From Sphingomonas zeae (GTDB lineage: Bacteria; Pseudomonadota; Alphaproteobacteria; Sphingomonadales; Sphingomonadaceae), in contig NZ_JACIFA010000014.1 in assembly GCF_014197135.1 (NCBI RefSeq), positions 24,857-88,856 of the forward strand: a DNA stretch of 64,000 bases, written 5' to 3'. Of the stretch, positions 16,962-25,331 are shown one piece after another. The translations under genes were made by a program, and so were the position numbers. How positions within the stretch are numbered: position 1 is the first letter of the stretch; the number at the start of each line of letters is the position of its first letter. The notes under the pieces were generated by a model. The model saw nothing but the letters and a program-made list of their open reading frames with translations. It ran no database searches and had not been told where the DNA came from.

Positions 16962-18382
16962 CGCTCTACCGGCTTGTCCCTTCCATCATGGCGACACTGC
17001 TCGCGGGCTGCACCGTGGCGGGTCCCAATTATCATAGGCCCGCCACAGCCATCGCGGAACGTCCCAGTGCGACGGGTGCCTTTGTCAGCGGCACCGGCGC
17101 CGCGTTCACGCCCACCCCGCTGCCGGACCACTGGTGGAAGCTATACAGCGATCCGGCTCTCGACCGACTGGTCGAGGACGCACTCGCGCACAATACCGAT
17201 CTGCGCATCGCCAGTGCTAACATCGCACGGGCGAACGCCGCGCTTGGTCTTGCCGAGGAAGCCCGCAAGCCGGGGACACAGCTCGAGGCCGCGCCCGGCT
17301 ATGCCCAGCCATCGGCAGAGGAGCAATTGCGGCCCGGCGCCCCCCTCCCCTCCGCCTTGGTCTATTCGGTGGGGGCGGGCATTTCCTACCAAGTCGACCT
17401 TGCGGGGCAGGTCAGGCGCGCCGTCGAAGCGGCCGGGGCGGACGTCGCGGCGACCCAGGCGGCCTATGACGCGACCCGCGCCACCGTGGTGGCGGATACG
17501 ACCCGCGCCTATCTGGATGCCTGCGCGGCTGGCCGGGAGATCGACGTCGCGCAGCAGGCGGTGGCGTTGCAATCGCGCACGACCACCCTGACGCAGCGGC
17601 TGATCCATGCCGGACGGGGCATCTCGCTGGACGCGACCAGGTCGCGGGCGCAGGAGGAACAGGTCCGCGCCACTTTGCCGAGCTTGCGTGGTGCCAGGCA
17701 GATCGCGCTGTTCCGTCTGGCGACGCTGACCGGTCGCCCGCCTGGCGAATTCGATCGTACAGTCGCGGCCTGTACGCATGAGCCCCATCTCGACCGGGCG
17801 ATTCCGATCGGTGACGGCGCCGCCCTGCTGCGGCGACGTCCGGATGTGCGCCGCGCCGAGCTGGAACTGCACGCGGCCACGGCCAGGATCGGGGTCGCGG
17901 AGGCGGAACTCTATCCACGCATCGTCCTTGGGGCGTCGGCAGGATCGGCGGGCCTGCTGCGCAGTGCGTTGAGCAGCGACACCTATAAATTTTCGCTGGG
18001 TCCGCTGATCCGCTGGGAATTCCCCAACCGCGAGCGCGTGCGTGCGCGCATTGCCAGCGCTCAGGCGGACGCCGATGCCGCCTATGCGAAATTCGATGGG
18101 ACGGTGCTCGGCGCCTTGCGCGAGACCGAAACCGCGCTGACCGTGTACGCACGTGACCTTGATCGCCGCACGGCACTGAACGCTGCCCGCGACCAGTCCG
18201 CCCGCGCAGCGAGCGATGCGGAGCGGCTGTTCAGGGCCGGGCGCACGGGCTTCCTGCCCGTCCTCGATGCACAGCGCACGCTGATCAATGCCGAACAGAC
18301 ATTGGCCGCTGCAGACAGCCGCCTGGCAGCGGATCAGGTACAGCTTTTCCTCGCCTTGGGAGGCGGCTGGCAGGCTTATTGA
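16958..18382 (+). CDS. Outer-membrane efflux lipoprotein (NodT/OprM family)
   Basis: A 474-residue lipoprotein with lipobox LLAGC, then 'GPNYHRP', the classic opening of NodT/OprM channels. Two repeated outer-membrane-efflux domains are visible, the second with 'LLRRRPDVRRAELELHAATARIGVAEAELYPRI'. It overlaps the adaptor gene by four bases (ATGA), so the operon encodes its complete tripartite export path from inner membrane to outside. Confidence 0.93.
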   Translation: MTLYRLVPSIMATLLAGCTVAGPNYHRPATAIAERPSATGAFVSGTGAAFTPTPLPDHWWKLYSDPALDRLVEDALAHNTDLRIASANIARANAALGLAEEARKPGTQLEAAPGYAQPSAEEQLRPGAPLPSALVYSVGAGISYQVDLAGQVRRAVEAAGADVAATQAAYDATRATVVADTTRAYLDACAAGREIDVAQQAVALQSRTTTLTQRLIHAGRGISLDATRSRAQEEQVRATLPSLRGARQIALFRLATLTGRPPGEFDRTVAACTHEPHLDRAIPIGDGAALLRRRPDVRRAELELHAATARIGVAEAELYPRIVLGASAGSAGLLRSALSSDTYKFSLGPLIRWEFPNRERVRARIASAQADADAAYAKFDGTVLGALRETETALTVYARDLDRRTALNAARDQSARAASDAERLFRAGRTGFLPVLDAQRTLINAEQTLAAADSRLAADQVQLFLALGGGWQAY

Positions 18383-18415
18383 TGCGACCCGTGGGGCAGA
18401 TGAATACCGGCGAAG

Positions 18416-18860
18416 CAATCGACGATTTTCTTTTTTCGATGCCGTTTCGCCCTGTTTATGATCATCGCGGCGATGACATTCTCCGTTCGCACGAAGCCAG
18501 CCTTCACAGGCTTGGCTTGGTGCATGTCGATCTAATTCTTGTGCACGACATCGGGCGAAGGGCGCTCGGCGACCGTCAGTGGAAATATTGGAAGCACCTT
18601 ACCAAAGGCGGCGGCCTCCGCGCCCTGAGCACGCTGCGCGACACTTGTTTTGCCAAGGGAACCCCGGTGTTGCTGGGTAGGCCATCCAATAGGGGCATTG
18701 CAATTTGCACTGGGCCATCCCGCCATATCCCATGTCGTCGCAGGCTTTCGCGGCCCCCATCGGGTCGGGCAAGGTGTCGACGCGATAGACCATCGCATTC
18801 CAGGCGATTTTGGGCAGAGCTACGCGACAGGCACCGAGCGGCTCGCGCCGGGGGGACGGC
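18416..18860 (+). pseudogene. Broken aldo/keto reductase (D-threo-aldose dehydrogenase-like)
   Basis: Two pieces of one aldo/keto reductase are visible in different frames. From about 18445 the sequence reads 'DDILRSHEASLHRLGL' then 'VDLILVHDIGRR', the helix and strand after the active-site region. From about 18675, in another frame, 'GALQFALGHPAISHVVAGFRGPHRVGQ' matches the family's C-terminal cofactor-binding part. The N-terminal third is missing, material between the pieces is deleted, and a frameshift separates them. It follows the efflux operon directly and cannot give a functional enzyme. Confidence 0.7.
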
Positions 18861-19285
18861 AAGGGGCTGTTTCGCGGACTGCCTGGCTGCCGTCCAAGAT
18901 CACCGGTTCACGTTGCGGCCGATGACGTAAAGGCGCCTTGGCTATATGGTTTCCAATTTGATCCGGTGAAATCAAGCTGCGCCGGAGGCCAGTGCCGCCC
19001 TACCCCATGATAAGCCACCGATTTCGCGTCACCATCGAACCCGACCGCCAGCGAGTTCCACGGCGAGGCCAATCATAGCGAGTAGAAATAGACCCCGCGC
19101 TCCAGCGTGATGCGTCGGGACTAGACGTGGTCAGGCCCGGACAACCCATTGCCGACCATCTATCGTCCCCTTGCGGTTTCCCCGAACCAGTCACGCATTC
19201 ATCGGAGAACGGCGAACATCGATGCGGGCCACAGGATAGCCGCGGACAGGCTTGACTCTTAAATCTACATATGTTGCTATGACTC
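18861..19285. other. Non-coding or decayed stretch before padR
   Basis: No intact gene is visible on either strand. Short open segments on the minus strand (for example one reading NWKPYSQGAFTSSAA near 18900-18960) hint at decayed coding sequence, but I could not match them to a family. The right end holds the padR promoter region. Confidence 0.4.
19252..19274 (+). promoter_or_regulatory. Possible padR promoter with ACATATGT palindrome
   Basis: TTGACT at 19252-19257 looks like a -35 element, and the 8-bp palindrome ACATATGT at 19267-19274 has the ATGT/ACAT halves favoured by PadR proteins. A convincing -10 at the right spacing was not found, so this is a weak call. Confidence 0.3.
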
Positions 19286-19588
19286 ATGGCTCGCAACAGA
19301 CAACCTTCGAAGCAAATGCGCCTCGTTCTGGCAATCCTTGCGGAGCAGCGGGGCGAATGGCGTCATGGCTATGATCTGATGAAGGCGGCAGGGCTGCTGT
19401 CGGGCACATTATATCCTCTCCTGATGAGGATGACCGACAATGGGCTGGTCGAGGCGGAATGGCGCGAGCCTGCGCAGCAGGGGCGTCCGCCGCGCCATGT
19501 CTACCGATTGACCGCCGCGGGTTTCGCGCTGGCGATCGAGCTGACCCGTGAGAGCGCCCCTCTATCCGGCAAGGAGATGCTGGCATGA
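19286..19588 (+). CDS. PadR family transcriptional regulator
   Basis: A 100-residue winged-helix protein. The 'YDLMKAAGLLSGTLYPLLMRMTDNGLVEAEWRE' segment and the 'GRPPRHVYRLTAAG' wing are diagnostic of the PadR family. It overlaps the following membrane-protein gene by four bases (ATGA). Such PadR/membrane-protein pairs are often self-regulating. No strong ribosome site precedes the start. Confidence 0.88.
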   Translation: MARNRQPSKQMRLVLAILAEQRGEWRHGYDLMKAAGLLSGTLYPLLMRMTDNGLVEAEWREPAQQGRPPRHVYRLTAAGFALAIELTRESAPLSGKEMLA

Positions 19589-20223
19589 CGATATTCCTGG
19601 CTCGGTTGCTCATGACGCTCGCATCGACGAGCATGGGTGATGACCGCCGCGACTGGTCGCTCGCAATGCAGGCGGAATATGAGGTTGCTGCAGCCGACGG
19701 GCAGGCGCTGTCCTTCGCATCCGGCTGCCTGGTTGCCGCCTGGCGAGAGCTGCTAGCGAGCCCACAGGGGCGCTTTACCCTGACTAACTACGCCGCAGCG
19801 CTCGGGATCATGCTGCCGATGGCTGCGCTACAGATCGGATGCGCGGTTTTCGGCCTGCCTTATCTCTATCCCGGCGAGCATGGCCTGCCCGGCGCGATGC
19901 TGGTCGGCGGCTCGCACGAAACATTGCTACGCAGCATCTATCTGGGCGCCGTTCCTACGCTGGCGCTGATCCAACTGATAACGGGGATCGGACATGTCCG
20001 GCTGGCGTGGCTGCTGGTGGAGCGCGATTGGCCCGGCGCGATACGGTGGGCTTTGTGGACGCTGGCCGGAGCGACCGCCCTCGTCATCTTCATGAGCGTG
20101 CTTTTCCTCGATGCCCAGCAAGCGTTGCTGCAAGCCGCGATTGTCGGCCTCGAGGTGGCCGCTATCGCGATCGGCATCACGCGACACGCCGAGATAGCGG
20201 CCGTACGTAACCCTACCGGCTGA
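19585..20223 (+). CDS. Membrane protein partnered with PadR, function unknown
   Basis: A 212-residue protein with a soluble N-terminal part (DDRRDWSLAMQAEYE) and about four membrane helices from residue 70 onward. Homologues coupled to PadR genes are common in sphingomonads, but I know of no assigned activity. It is translationally coupled to padR, so the two should be expressed together. Confidence 0.7.
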   Translation: MTIFLARLLMTLASTSMGDDRRDWSLAMQAEYEVAAADGQALSFASGCLVAAWRELLASPQGRFTLTNYAAALGIMLPMAALQIGCAVFGLPYLYPGEHGLPGAMLVGGSHETLLRSIYLGAVPTLALIQLITGIGHVRLAWLLVERDWPGAIRWALWTLAGATALVIFMSVLFLDAQQALLQAAIVGLEVAAIAIGITRHAEIAAVRNPTG

Positions 20224-20368
20224 ACCCCTTCACTCGCATGATACCAAAGCCGACCTGCACATTCTCCGGGGACGTTCCTCGGGGCGGGCTGGCTCACGCC
20301 TAACCGAATCCGATTACTTCTCATCCCCGCGCCAGGACCTGGGCCTGGCCCCATCAAGGAGAGGTTGC

Positions 20369-20896
20369 ATGTTCTATCTGCCTGTACGCCCACTGGCGCT
20401 CCTCCTGTCCGCGGCCATGAGCGTCGCTGCGCTTCATGGTGAAGCGATGGCACAGGCGACGGGTGTTTCCCCGCAGGGTGTCCCACCGTCGTCGTTCCTC
20501 GGGCGCTGGGAACTCGATCTGACCCGGATGCCCGACAGCTACGGCCCACCGCCCAAGCGCGTCGTTTACGATTTTCAGGTCCTTGCGAGCGGCAAGTGGC
20601 GCACCACCATCGATATTACCGCGCCCAACGACAGCGTGCGCCACATGATGGTGGAGTATAGGCCCGACGGTACGTTCGCGCCCGGCGGGGGCGACACCAG
20701 CGAGGCGGACAGCGCCGCGATCATGGTCCCGACGCCGAACGTGCTCGTCATGAACCTGGCTAAGAACAAGAGGCTGGGGTCCGTGCGCGTCTACACGGTG
20801 TCGGCCGATGGCAAGGAGATGATCGAATCCGCTGCCGCGATCAACCCGCTGGGGGAGCCGTTCGTCCGCAACTTCCACTATAAGCGCGTGCCCTGA
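20369..20896 (+). CDS. Secreted protein of unknown function
   Basis: A 175-residue protein preceded by AAGGAGAGG. It has a signal peptide (cleavage likely after ...GEAMA) and a mature part starting 'FLGRWELDLTRMPDSYGPPPKRVVYDF'. The alternating strands and 'GRWELD' opening suggest a lipocalin-like or beta-sandwich fold. It stands alone between the PadR pair and the UrcA gene. Confidence 0.65.
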   Translation: MFYLPVRPLALLLSAAMSVAALHGEAMAQATGVSPQGVPPSSFLGRWELDLTRMPDSYGPPPKRVVYDFQVLASGKWRTTIDITAPNDSVRHMMVEYRPDGTFAPGGGDTSEADSAAIMVPTPNVLVMNLAKNKRLGSVRVYTVSADGKEMIESAAAINPLGEPFVRNFHYKRVP

Positions 20897-21043
20897 CGTT
20901 CGGATCGGCTGCGGCCGATCGCCCCAAGGTAGAGGCAAGGAGCCCACCGCCCGCCCAACGGCCGCGCGCGGCCCGCCCAGCTCACCGCCCGCCCGCGTGC
21001 CGACCACGCCACGGTCGTGGCCGCCCATCGCCCGGAGAAGGTT

Positions 21044-21394
21044 ATGAAAATGCCCCTTTTGTCGCTTCCTCTATTGCTGTCCGCGTGCGCAACGGCGGGC
21101 GCCGTTGCCACATCGCCTCCAGACCTGATCGTCGCCTATCGGGATCTTGCGCTGGATACGACTGCGGGACGCGCTGAACTCGTCCGTCGCACCGAACGGG
21201 CCGTACGATATTTCTGCGCGGCGTATGACCCTGAGGACGAAACCGCGATATTCGACGTACGGCTGGCGAGCACCCGGCTTTGTCCTGGTGCTGCGGCGCG
21301 CATGTTAAGGAGAAAAATGCCTGCCTCGGTCCGCAGAGCCTATCGCGCAGGCGTCGAAGCTATTCAGAACCTTCCGCGCCCTCCGAAGCAATGA
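21044..21394 (+). CDS. UrcA family protein, secreted
   Basis: A 116-residue protein with ATG at 21044 directly after GGAGAAGG. A signal peptide with a possible lipobox (LLSAC) is followed by the UrcA signature 'VAYRDLALDTTAGRAELVRRTERAVRYFC' and a second cysteine, probably disulfide-bonded to the first. UrcA proteins are abundant in sphingomonads, and their role is unknown. Confidence 0.8.
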   Translation: MKMPLLSLPLLLSACATAGAVATSPPDLIVAYRDLALDTTAGRAELVRRTERAVRYFCAAYDPEDETAIFDVRLASTRLCPGAAARMLRRKMPASVRRAYRAGVEAIQNLPRPPKQ

Positions 21395-21493
21395 CCCCAC
21401 TCTCCCATCCATCGCGTTATTGACCATTGTCCTCATGGCCGCCGTCATCTTCTTGCCGTGATATACGCGTTCCTGGCCGTCGATTGAGCGAAC

Positions 21494-22138
21494 TCACCGA
21501 TCATCGCCGTCGTCGTTTTGATATTCATAGATCCGAGTCGCACCGGCCAGCCAGGCGACGACCTCGGCGCGAAAGCTGCCATAGGCGGCATTGGCGGCGG
21601 TCAGATTGAGGGAGAAGCGTTTCTCCAGAACGGGGTCTTCTTGCGTGAACAGCTCCGGTATCTCCTCGCGGGCCGGGCGTGTCATACCGTCCCCGTCCGC
21701 GATCCTGCCGAGGATGGCATGCGCCGCCTGCTCGTCTTCGGATGTCCAGCCGCTCGCGGTGGAGGCCTGCCGTGCCCGCAATTGGCAGATGGCCTGCATC
21801 ATCTCGACAAGACCGGCTTGTCCCGTGGCGAGCGGCCAGGCCGCCGCTTCCGCGACCTGGCCGTAAGCCTGAACCTCGACATCCGTGTCGTCGCCCAGCA
21901 AGACCGCGGCACGGCGCAGGCGCCGCCAGACGGCGCCGTCCGCCTGCGCCTCGCGATGCGCGGCGAGCAGGCCGTCCATCACCTCGCGCACCGCCTCGGG
22001 CCATGGCTGGATCGCCGTCAGCATCCAACAGGCCAGACGGGTCGTGTCGTCGGTCCCGTCCGGAACGAAGACGGGATCCTTCACCTGCAAAGCGCGACGC
22101 AGCGTCGCCATCGCCAGAGAGGTCGGCGCGCCGCTCAC
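21494..22138 (-). CDS. Unknown helical protein, last gene of the tldDE operon
   Basis: A 214-residue, mostly helical soluble protein, rich in Ala, Glu and Trp, with no signal peptide or membrane helix. I recognise no family. Its ATG overlaps the thioredoxin stop (ATGA), so it is translationally coupled to thioredoxin and forms the end of the receptor-ABC-TldE-TldD-thioredoxin operon. A role as adaptor or substrate-binding partner is only inferred from position. Confidence 0.65.
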   Translation of the reverse strand: MSGAPTSLAMATLRRALQVKDPVFVPDGTDDTTRLACWMLTAIQPWPEAVREVMDGLLAAHREAQADGAVWRRLRRAAVLLGDDTDVEVQAYGQVAEAAAWPLATGQAGLVEMMQAICQLRARQASTASGWTSEDEQAAHAILGRIADGDGMTRPAREEIPELFTQEDPVLEKRFSLNLTAANAAYGSFRAEVVAWLAGATRIYEYQNDDGDDR

Positions 22139-22482
22139 TGCCCAACCCTGCCCCGCTCCAGCGCATCGTCGATCATCATCGCCAGCCGCGTCCGGGTAAG
22201 GCTGCCGACATGGCGATCGATCACCGTGTCGCCACGGCGCGTGACCAGCGTGGGCACGCCACGCACTGCAAACGCCTGAGCAAGCTCCGGTGATGCCTCA
22301 ATGTCGATCCGGGCGACGACCAGGTCGTCGGCATAGACCTGCGCGATATCCTCGATTGCGGGCGCCATCGCCTTGCAGGGGCCGCACCACGTCGCGCTGA
22401 ACACCAGAAGCTGGAGACGATCACGCGCTGCGGCGTCGATCGACGCCAGCGACGTGCCGGAATTAGACTGGATCATGGTCAT
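22135..22482 (-). CDS. Thioredoxin family protein
   Basis: A 115-residue cytoplasmic thioredoxin with the active site W32-C-G-P-C36, the cis-proline segment 'VRGVPTLVTRR', and a normal fold length. The leading dozen residues are longer than usual. As part of the tldDE operon it could reduce disulfides in an imported peptide before TldD/TldE cut it; this is inference. It lies 54 bp downstream of tldD. Confidence 0.88.
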   Translation of the reverse strand: MTMIQSNSGTSLASIDAAARDRLQLLVFSATWCGPCKAMAPAIEDIAQVYADDLVVARIDIEASPELAQAFAVRGVPTLVTRRGDTVIDRHVGSLTRTRLAMMIDDALERGRVGQ

Positions 22483-22536
22483 GCTTATTCTCTTTTTTCG
22501 GTAAGGGGGCGGTCGATCGCTGAGAAGGGAGCGTGG

Positions 22537-23982
22537 TCAGGACGCGCCGCCGACCATCATCGCATCGATGCGGATCGTCGGCTGGCCGACGCCGACGTCC
22601 AGATACTGGCCATCCTTGCTGCAACTCGCGACGCCATCGTCGAGCGCGAGATCGTTGCCGACCATCGAGATCTGCTTCAGCGCTTCGTGGCCGACGCCGA
22701 TCAGCGTCGCGCCCTCGACCGGCGCGGTGATGCGGCCATTCTCGATCAGCCAGGCCTGGGTGGTAGTGAAGTTGAACCGGCCGCTGACGATGTCGACCTG
22801 CCCGCCCCCGAATGCCGTGGCGTAGATGCCATCCTTGACGGAGGCGACCACGTCGGCGGGGGTGTGGTCGCCCGGCAACAGGAAAGTGTTGGTCATGCGC
22901 GGCATCGGCAGATGCGCATAGGATTGCCGTCGTCCGTTGCCGGTCGGGCGCGCGTTCATCAGCCCGGCATTGAGCCGGTCCTGCATCAGGCCGGCCAGGA
23001 CGCCGTCTTCGATCAGCGTCGTCCGCATCGCCCCGGAACCCTCGTCGTCCACGCCCAGCGAGCCGATCAGGCCGGGCAGACCGCCATCATCGACCACGGT
23101 CACACCCGGCGCCGCGATCCGTTCGCCGATCCGCCCGGTGAAGGCCGACTGGTTCTTACGATGGTGATCGCCCTCCAGCCCGTGGCCGATCGCCTCGTGG
23201 AACAGCACACCGGGATAGCCGGGGCCGAGCACGACCGGCATCATGCCAGACGGCGCGGGCCGCGCGTCGAGGTTGGTGCAGGCCATCGCCACGGCCTGAA
23301 CGACCAGCGCGTCGAGGCGTGCCTCGGTCACACCCTCAATGCCATGGCGCCCGCCCAGTCCCGTCTGGCCCTGGGCGCGGCGGCCGCCGCTCTCCGCGAC
23401 CACGGTCACGAACAGCTGCATCGTGGGGCGCACGTCGCCCGCGATCCGACCATCGAGATCGGCGACCAGCATCGTCTGATCCATGATCCGCAGGAACCCG
23501 TCCACCCGCGCCACGCGCGGGTCGGCAGCGCGCGCCACCGCATCGATCCGCTCCAGCAACCCGATCCACGGCGCGGCGCTGCCCGGCATATTGAGCATGA
23601 TCGGCGGATAAAGATCATGCACCGGCGGGGTGCCGGAGATCGGCACCGCGACCTCGCCGCCGCTGCCGCCATCGAGCGCGCGAACGGCATCGGCCAGCGT
23701 CGCGAGCGCAGCCGCGCTCATGTCAGCGGAATGCGCGAAGGCGACCTGTCCCCCGCGCGCCGCCCGCGCGCCAACGCCCTGCGTGATCTGATATGATCCT
23801 CCCGCGACGCGTCCGTCCTCCAACCGGAAGGTGCGCGAGCGTTTGGCCTCGAGGAACAGATCGGCGAGGTCCGTACCCGCGCTCGCCAATCTGCCAAGGG
23901 TGCGCGACAGGTCGAAGAGGTCGAGCCCCGCGGGACCAAAAATGCGCGCGGTGGCGGCGTCCGTCGTTATATTGGTGTTCAT
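22537..23982 (-). CDS. tldD: TldD family metallopeptidase
   Basis: A 481-residue protein with the start at 23982, where ATG overlaps the stop of tldE (ATGA). The zinc motif H262-E-A-I-G-H267 is present, followed by 'GLEGD'. The C-terminal 'VASCSKDGQ' supplies the cysteine that is the third zinc ligand in E. coli TldD. Together with TldE it forms a heterodimeric, nanoparticle-like protease that accepts only unfolded peptides and is known for microcin B17 maturation and CcdA turnover. Catalysis should be intact. Confidence 0.92.
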   Translation of the reverse strand: MNTNITTDAATARIFGPAGLDLFDLSRTLGRLASAGTDLADLFLEAKRSRTFRLEDGRVAGGSYQITQGVGARAARGGQVAFAHSADMSAAALATLADAVRALDGGSGGEVAVPISGTPPVHDLYPPIMLNMPGSAAPWIGLLERIDAVARAADPRVARVDGFLRIMDQTMLVADLDGRIAGDVRPTMQLFVTVVAESGGRRAQGQTGLGGRHGIEGVTEARLDALVVQAVAMACTNLDARPAPSGMMPVVLGPGYPGVLFHEAIGHGLEGDHHRKNQSAFTGRIGERIAAPGVTVVDDGGLPGLIGSLGVDDEGSGAMRTTLIEDGVLAGLMQDRLNAGLMNARPTGNGRRQSYAHLPMPRMTNTFLLPGDHTPADVVASVKDGIYATAFGGGQVDIVSGRFNFTTTQAWLIENGRITAPVEGATLIGVGHEALKQISMVGNDLALDDGVASCSKDGQYLDVGVGQPTIRIDAMMVGGAS

Positions 23983-25331
23983 GCCGCTCCTCCGATCTGC
24001 ATTGCGTCGATCAGGATCGAGCCTGTGGAAAAGGCGCCGCGCCGCTCGACATCGTCGCCGACCGCGACGATCCCGTTCAGCATGTCGCGTAAATTGCCGC
24101 CTACGGTGACATCGGCGACGGCGTGGACCGGGATTCCCTCCTCTACCCAAGTGCCCGCGACCGCATGGGTCCAGTTGCCCGTCACCGGATCGATCGCCCC
24201 GCCTTCGAGACGGCGGACGATCAGTCCCCGTCCCATGCGTTGACACAATTCGGCGAATGACCCCCGATCGGTTCGGCTGGTCAGCGTCAGGTTCCACGGG
24301 CCATCGGCATTGCCGGTCGAGCGCATGCCCAGCCGCCCGGCCGAGCGCGTGCCGAGGAACAGTCCCTTGACCGTTCCGGCGCTGAGGATCGCGCGGCGGC
24401 TGCCGGCGATGCCTTCCCGATCGAACCCGCCGCTGGCAACGCCGAACGGCTCGAACGGATCTTCGTGAAGGTCAAGGTGCGGCGCCGCGACCGTCCGGCC
24501 CAGCGCATCGGGCAGGAAGGTCGCACGCCGCTGCTGCGGATTGCCCGAAAGGGCGTTGACCAGGCTGCCGATCAGCGCCGTGGCGACACTCGCCTCGAAC
24601 AACACTGGCGCCATCTGACCGGGGACCGCGCGCGCGCCGAGTTGACCCGTCGCCCGCGCCACGGCGCGATCCGCCAGCGCATGCGCGGACATCAGCCGGT
24701 CGAAGCGCCGGTCGAAGCTGTCGGCGCTGTCGTTGACTGCGCCATCCGCGTCGCGCGCCAGCGCAACCAGCCAGAGTCCGTGATGGGAGTAACTCTGACC
24801 GCGACAGAAGCCGGCGCTCGTCGCCAGCGCATGGACGCCCTCGCTGGAGGAGACGCCCGACGTCACCGTCTCGACCCTAACCCCCGGACGCGAAGCGGCG
24901 CGCAGCATTGCATCGCCCTCCATCGCCGTCGCGCGCAGGCTTGCGACGTCGCATCCCGACGGCGCATCGATTGGCGGCAACGGCGTGTCGACGGCCATAT
25001 CGGCCAGCGCCGGCGGCAGAGCATCAGGATCCTCCCCGACCAGGGCGGCTATGGCATAGGCTTCTTCCACCGCCTCGGTGATCGCATGCTCATCGAGCGC
25101 CGCGGTGCTTGCCGTGCCCGCTCGCGCCCCGCGATAGACGGTGATGGTCAGTCCCTGCCCCGCATCGCGCAGCGCGGCGTCGGTGGCCCCGTCGCGCCCC
25201 GTCACCCGCACGCCCGCCTGGGCGCTGGCGGAAGCGACGGCATGATCCGCTCCGATCCGACGCGCGACCTCTATGGCCTGGGCGGCGACGTCCGCCATGC
25301 TGGCGACATCAGTGGCGAGCAGGCGGATCAT
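23979..25331 (-). CDS. pmbA: TldE/PmbA family protein, non-catalytic partner of TldD
   Basis: A 450-residue protein with the start ATG at 25331 overlapping the ABC transporter stop (ATGA). It shows the PmbA layout ending 'GSILIDAMQIGGAA' and lacks an HExxxH motif, as expected for the structural subunit. With TldD it should make the chamber that processes short unfolded peptides in the cytoplasm. The adjacent, coupled tldD gene makes the assignment firm. Confidence 0.9.
   Translation of the reverse strand: MIRLLATDVASMADVAAQAIEVARRIGADHAVASASAQAGVRVTGRDGATDAALRDAGQGLTITVYRGARAGTASTAALDEHAITEAVEEAYAIAALVGEDPDALPPALADMAVDTPLPPIDAPSGCDVASLRATAMEGDAMLRAASRPGVRVETVTSGVSSSEGVHALATSAGFCRGQSYSHHGLWLVALARDADGAVNDSADSFDRRFDRLMSAHALADRAVARATGQLGARAVPGQMAPVLFEASVATALIGSLVNALSGNPQQRRATFLPDALGRTVAAPHLDLHEDPFEPFGVASGGFDREGIAGSRRAILSAGTVKGLFLGTRSAGRLGMRSTGNADGPWNLTLTSRTDRGSFAELCQRMGRGLIVRRLEGGAIDPVTGNWTHAVAGTWVEEGIPVHAVADVTVGGNLRDMLNGIVAVGDDVERRGAFSTGSILIDAMQIGGAA

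Noticed and set aside
20941..21016. CCGCCCGCCC-rich run resembling a short repeat array
   Set aside because: Simple GC-rich sequence without regular unit or spacer; not a CRISPR or tandem array.
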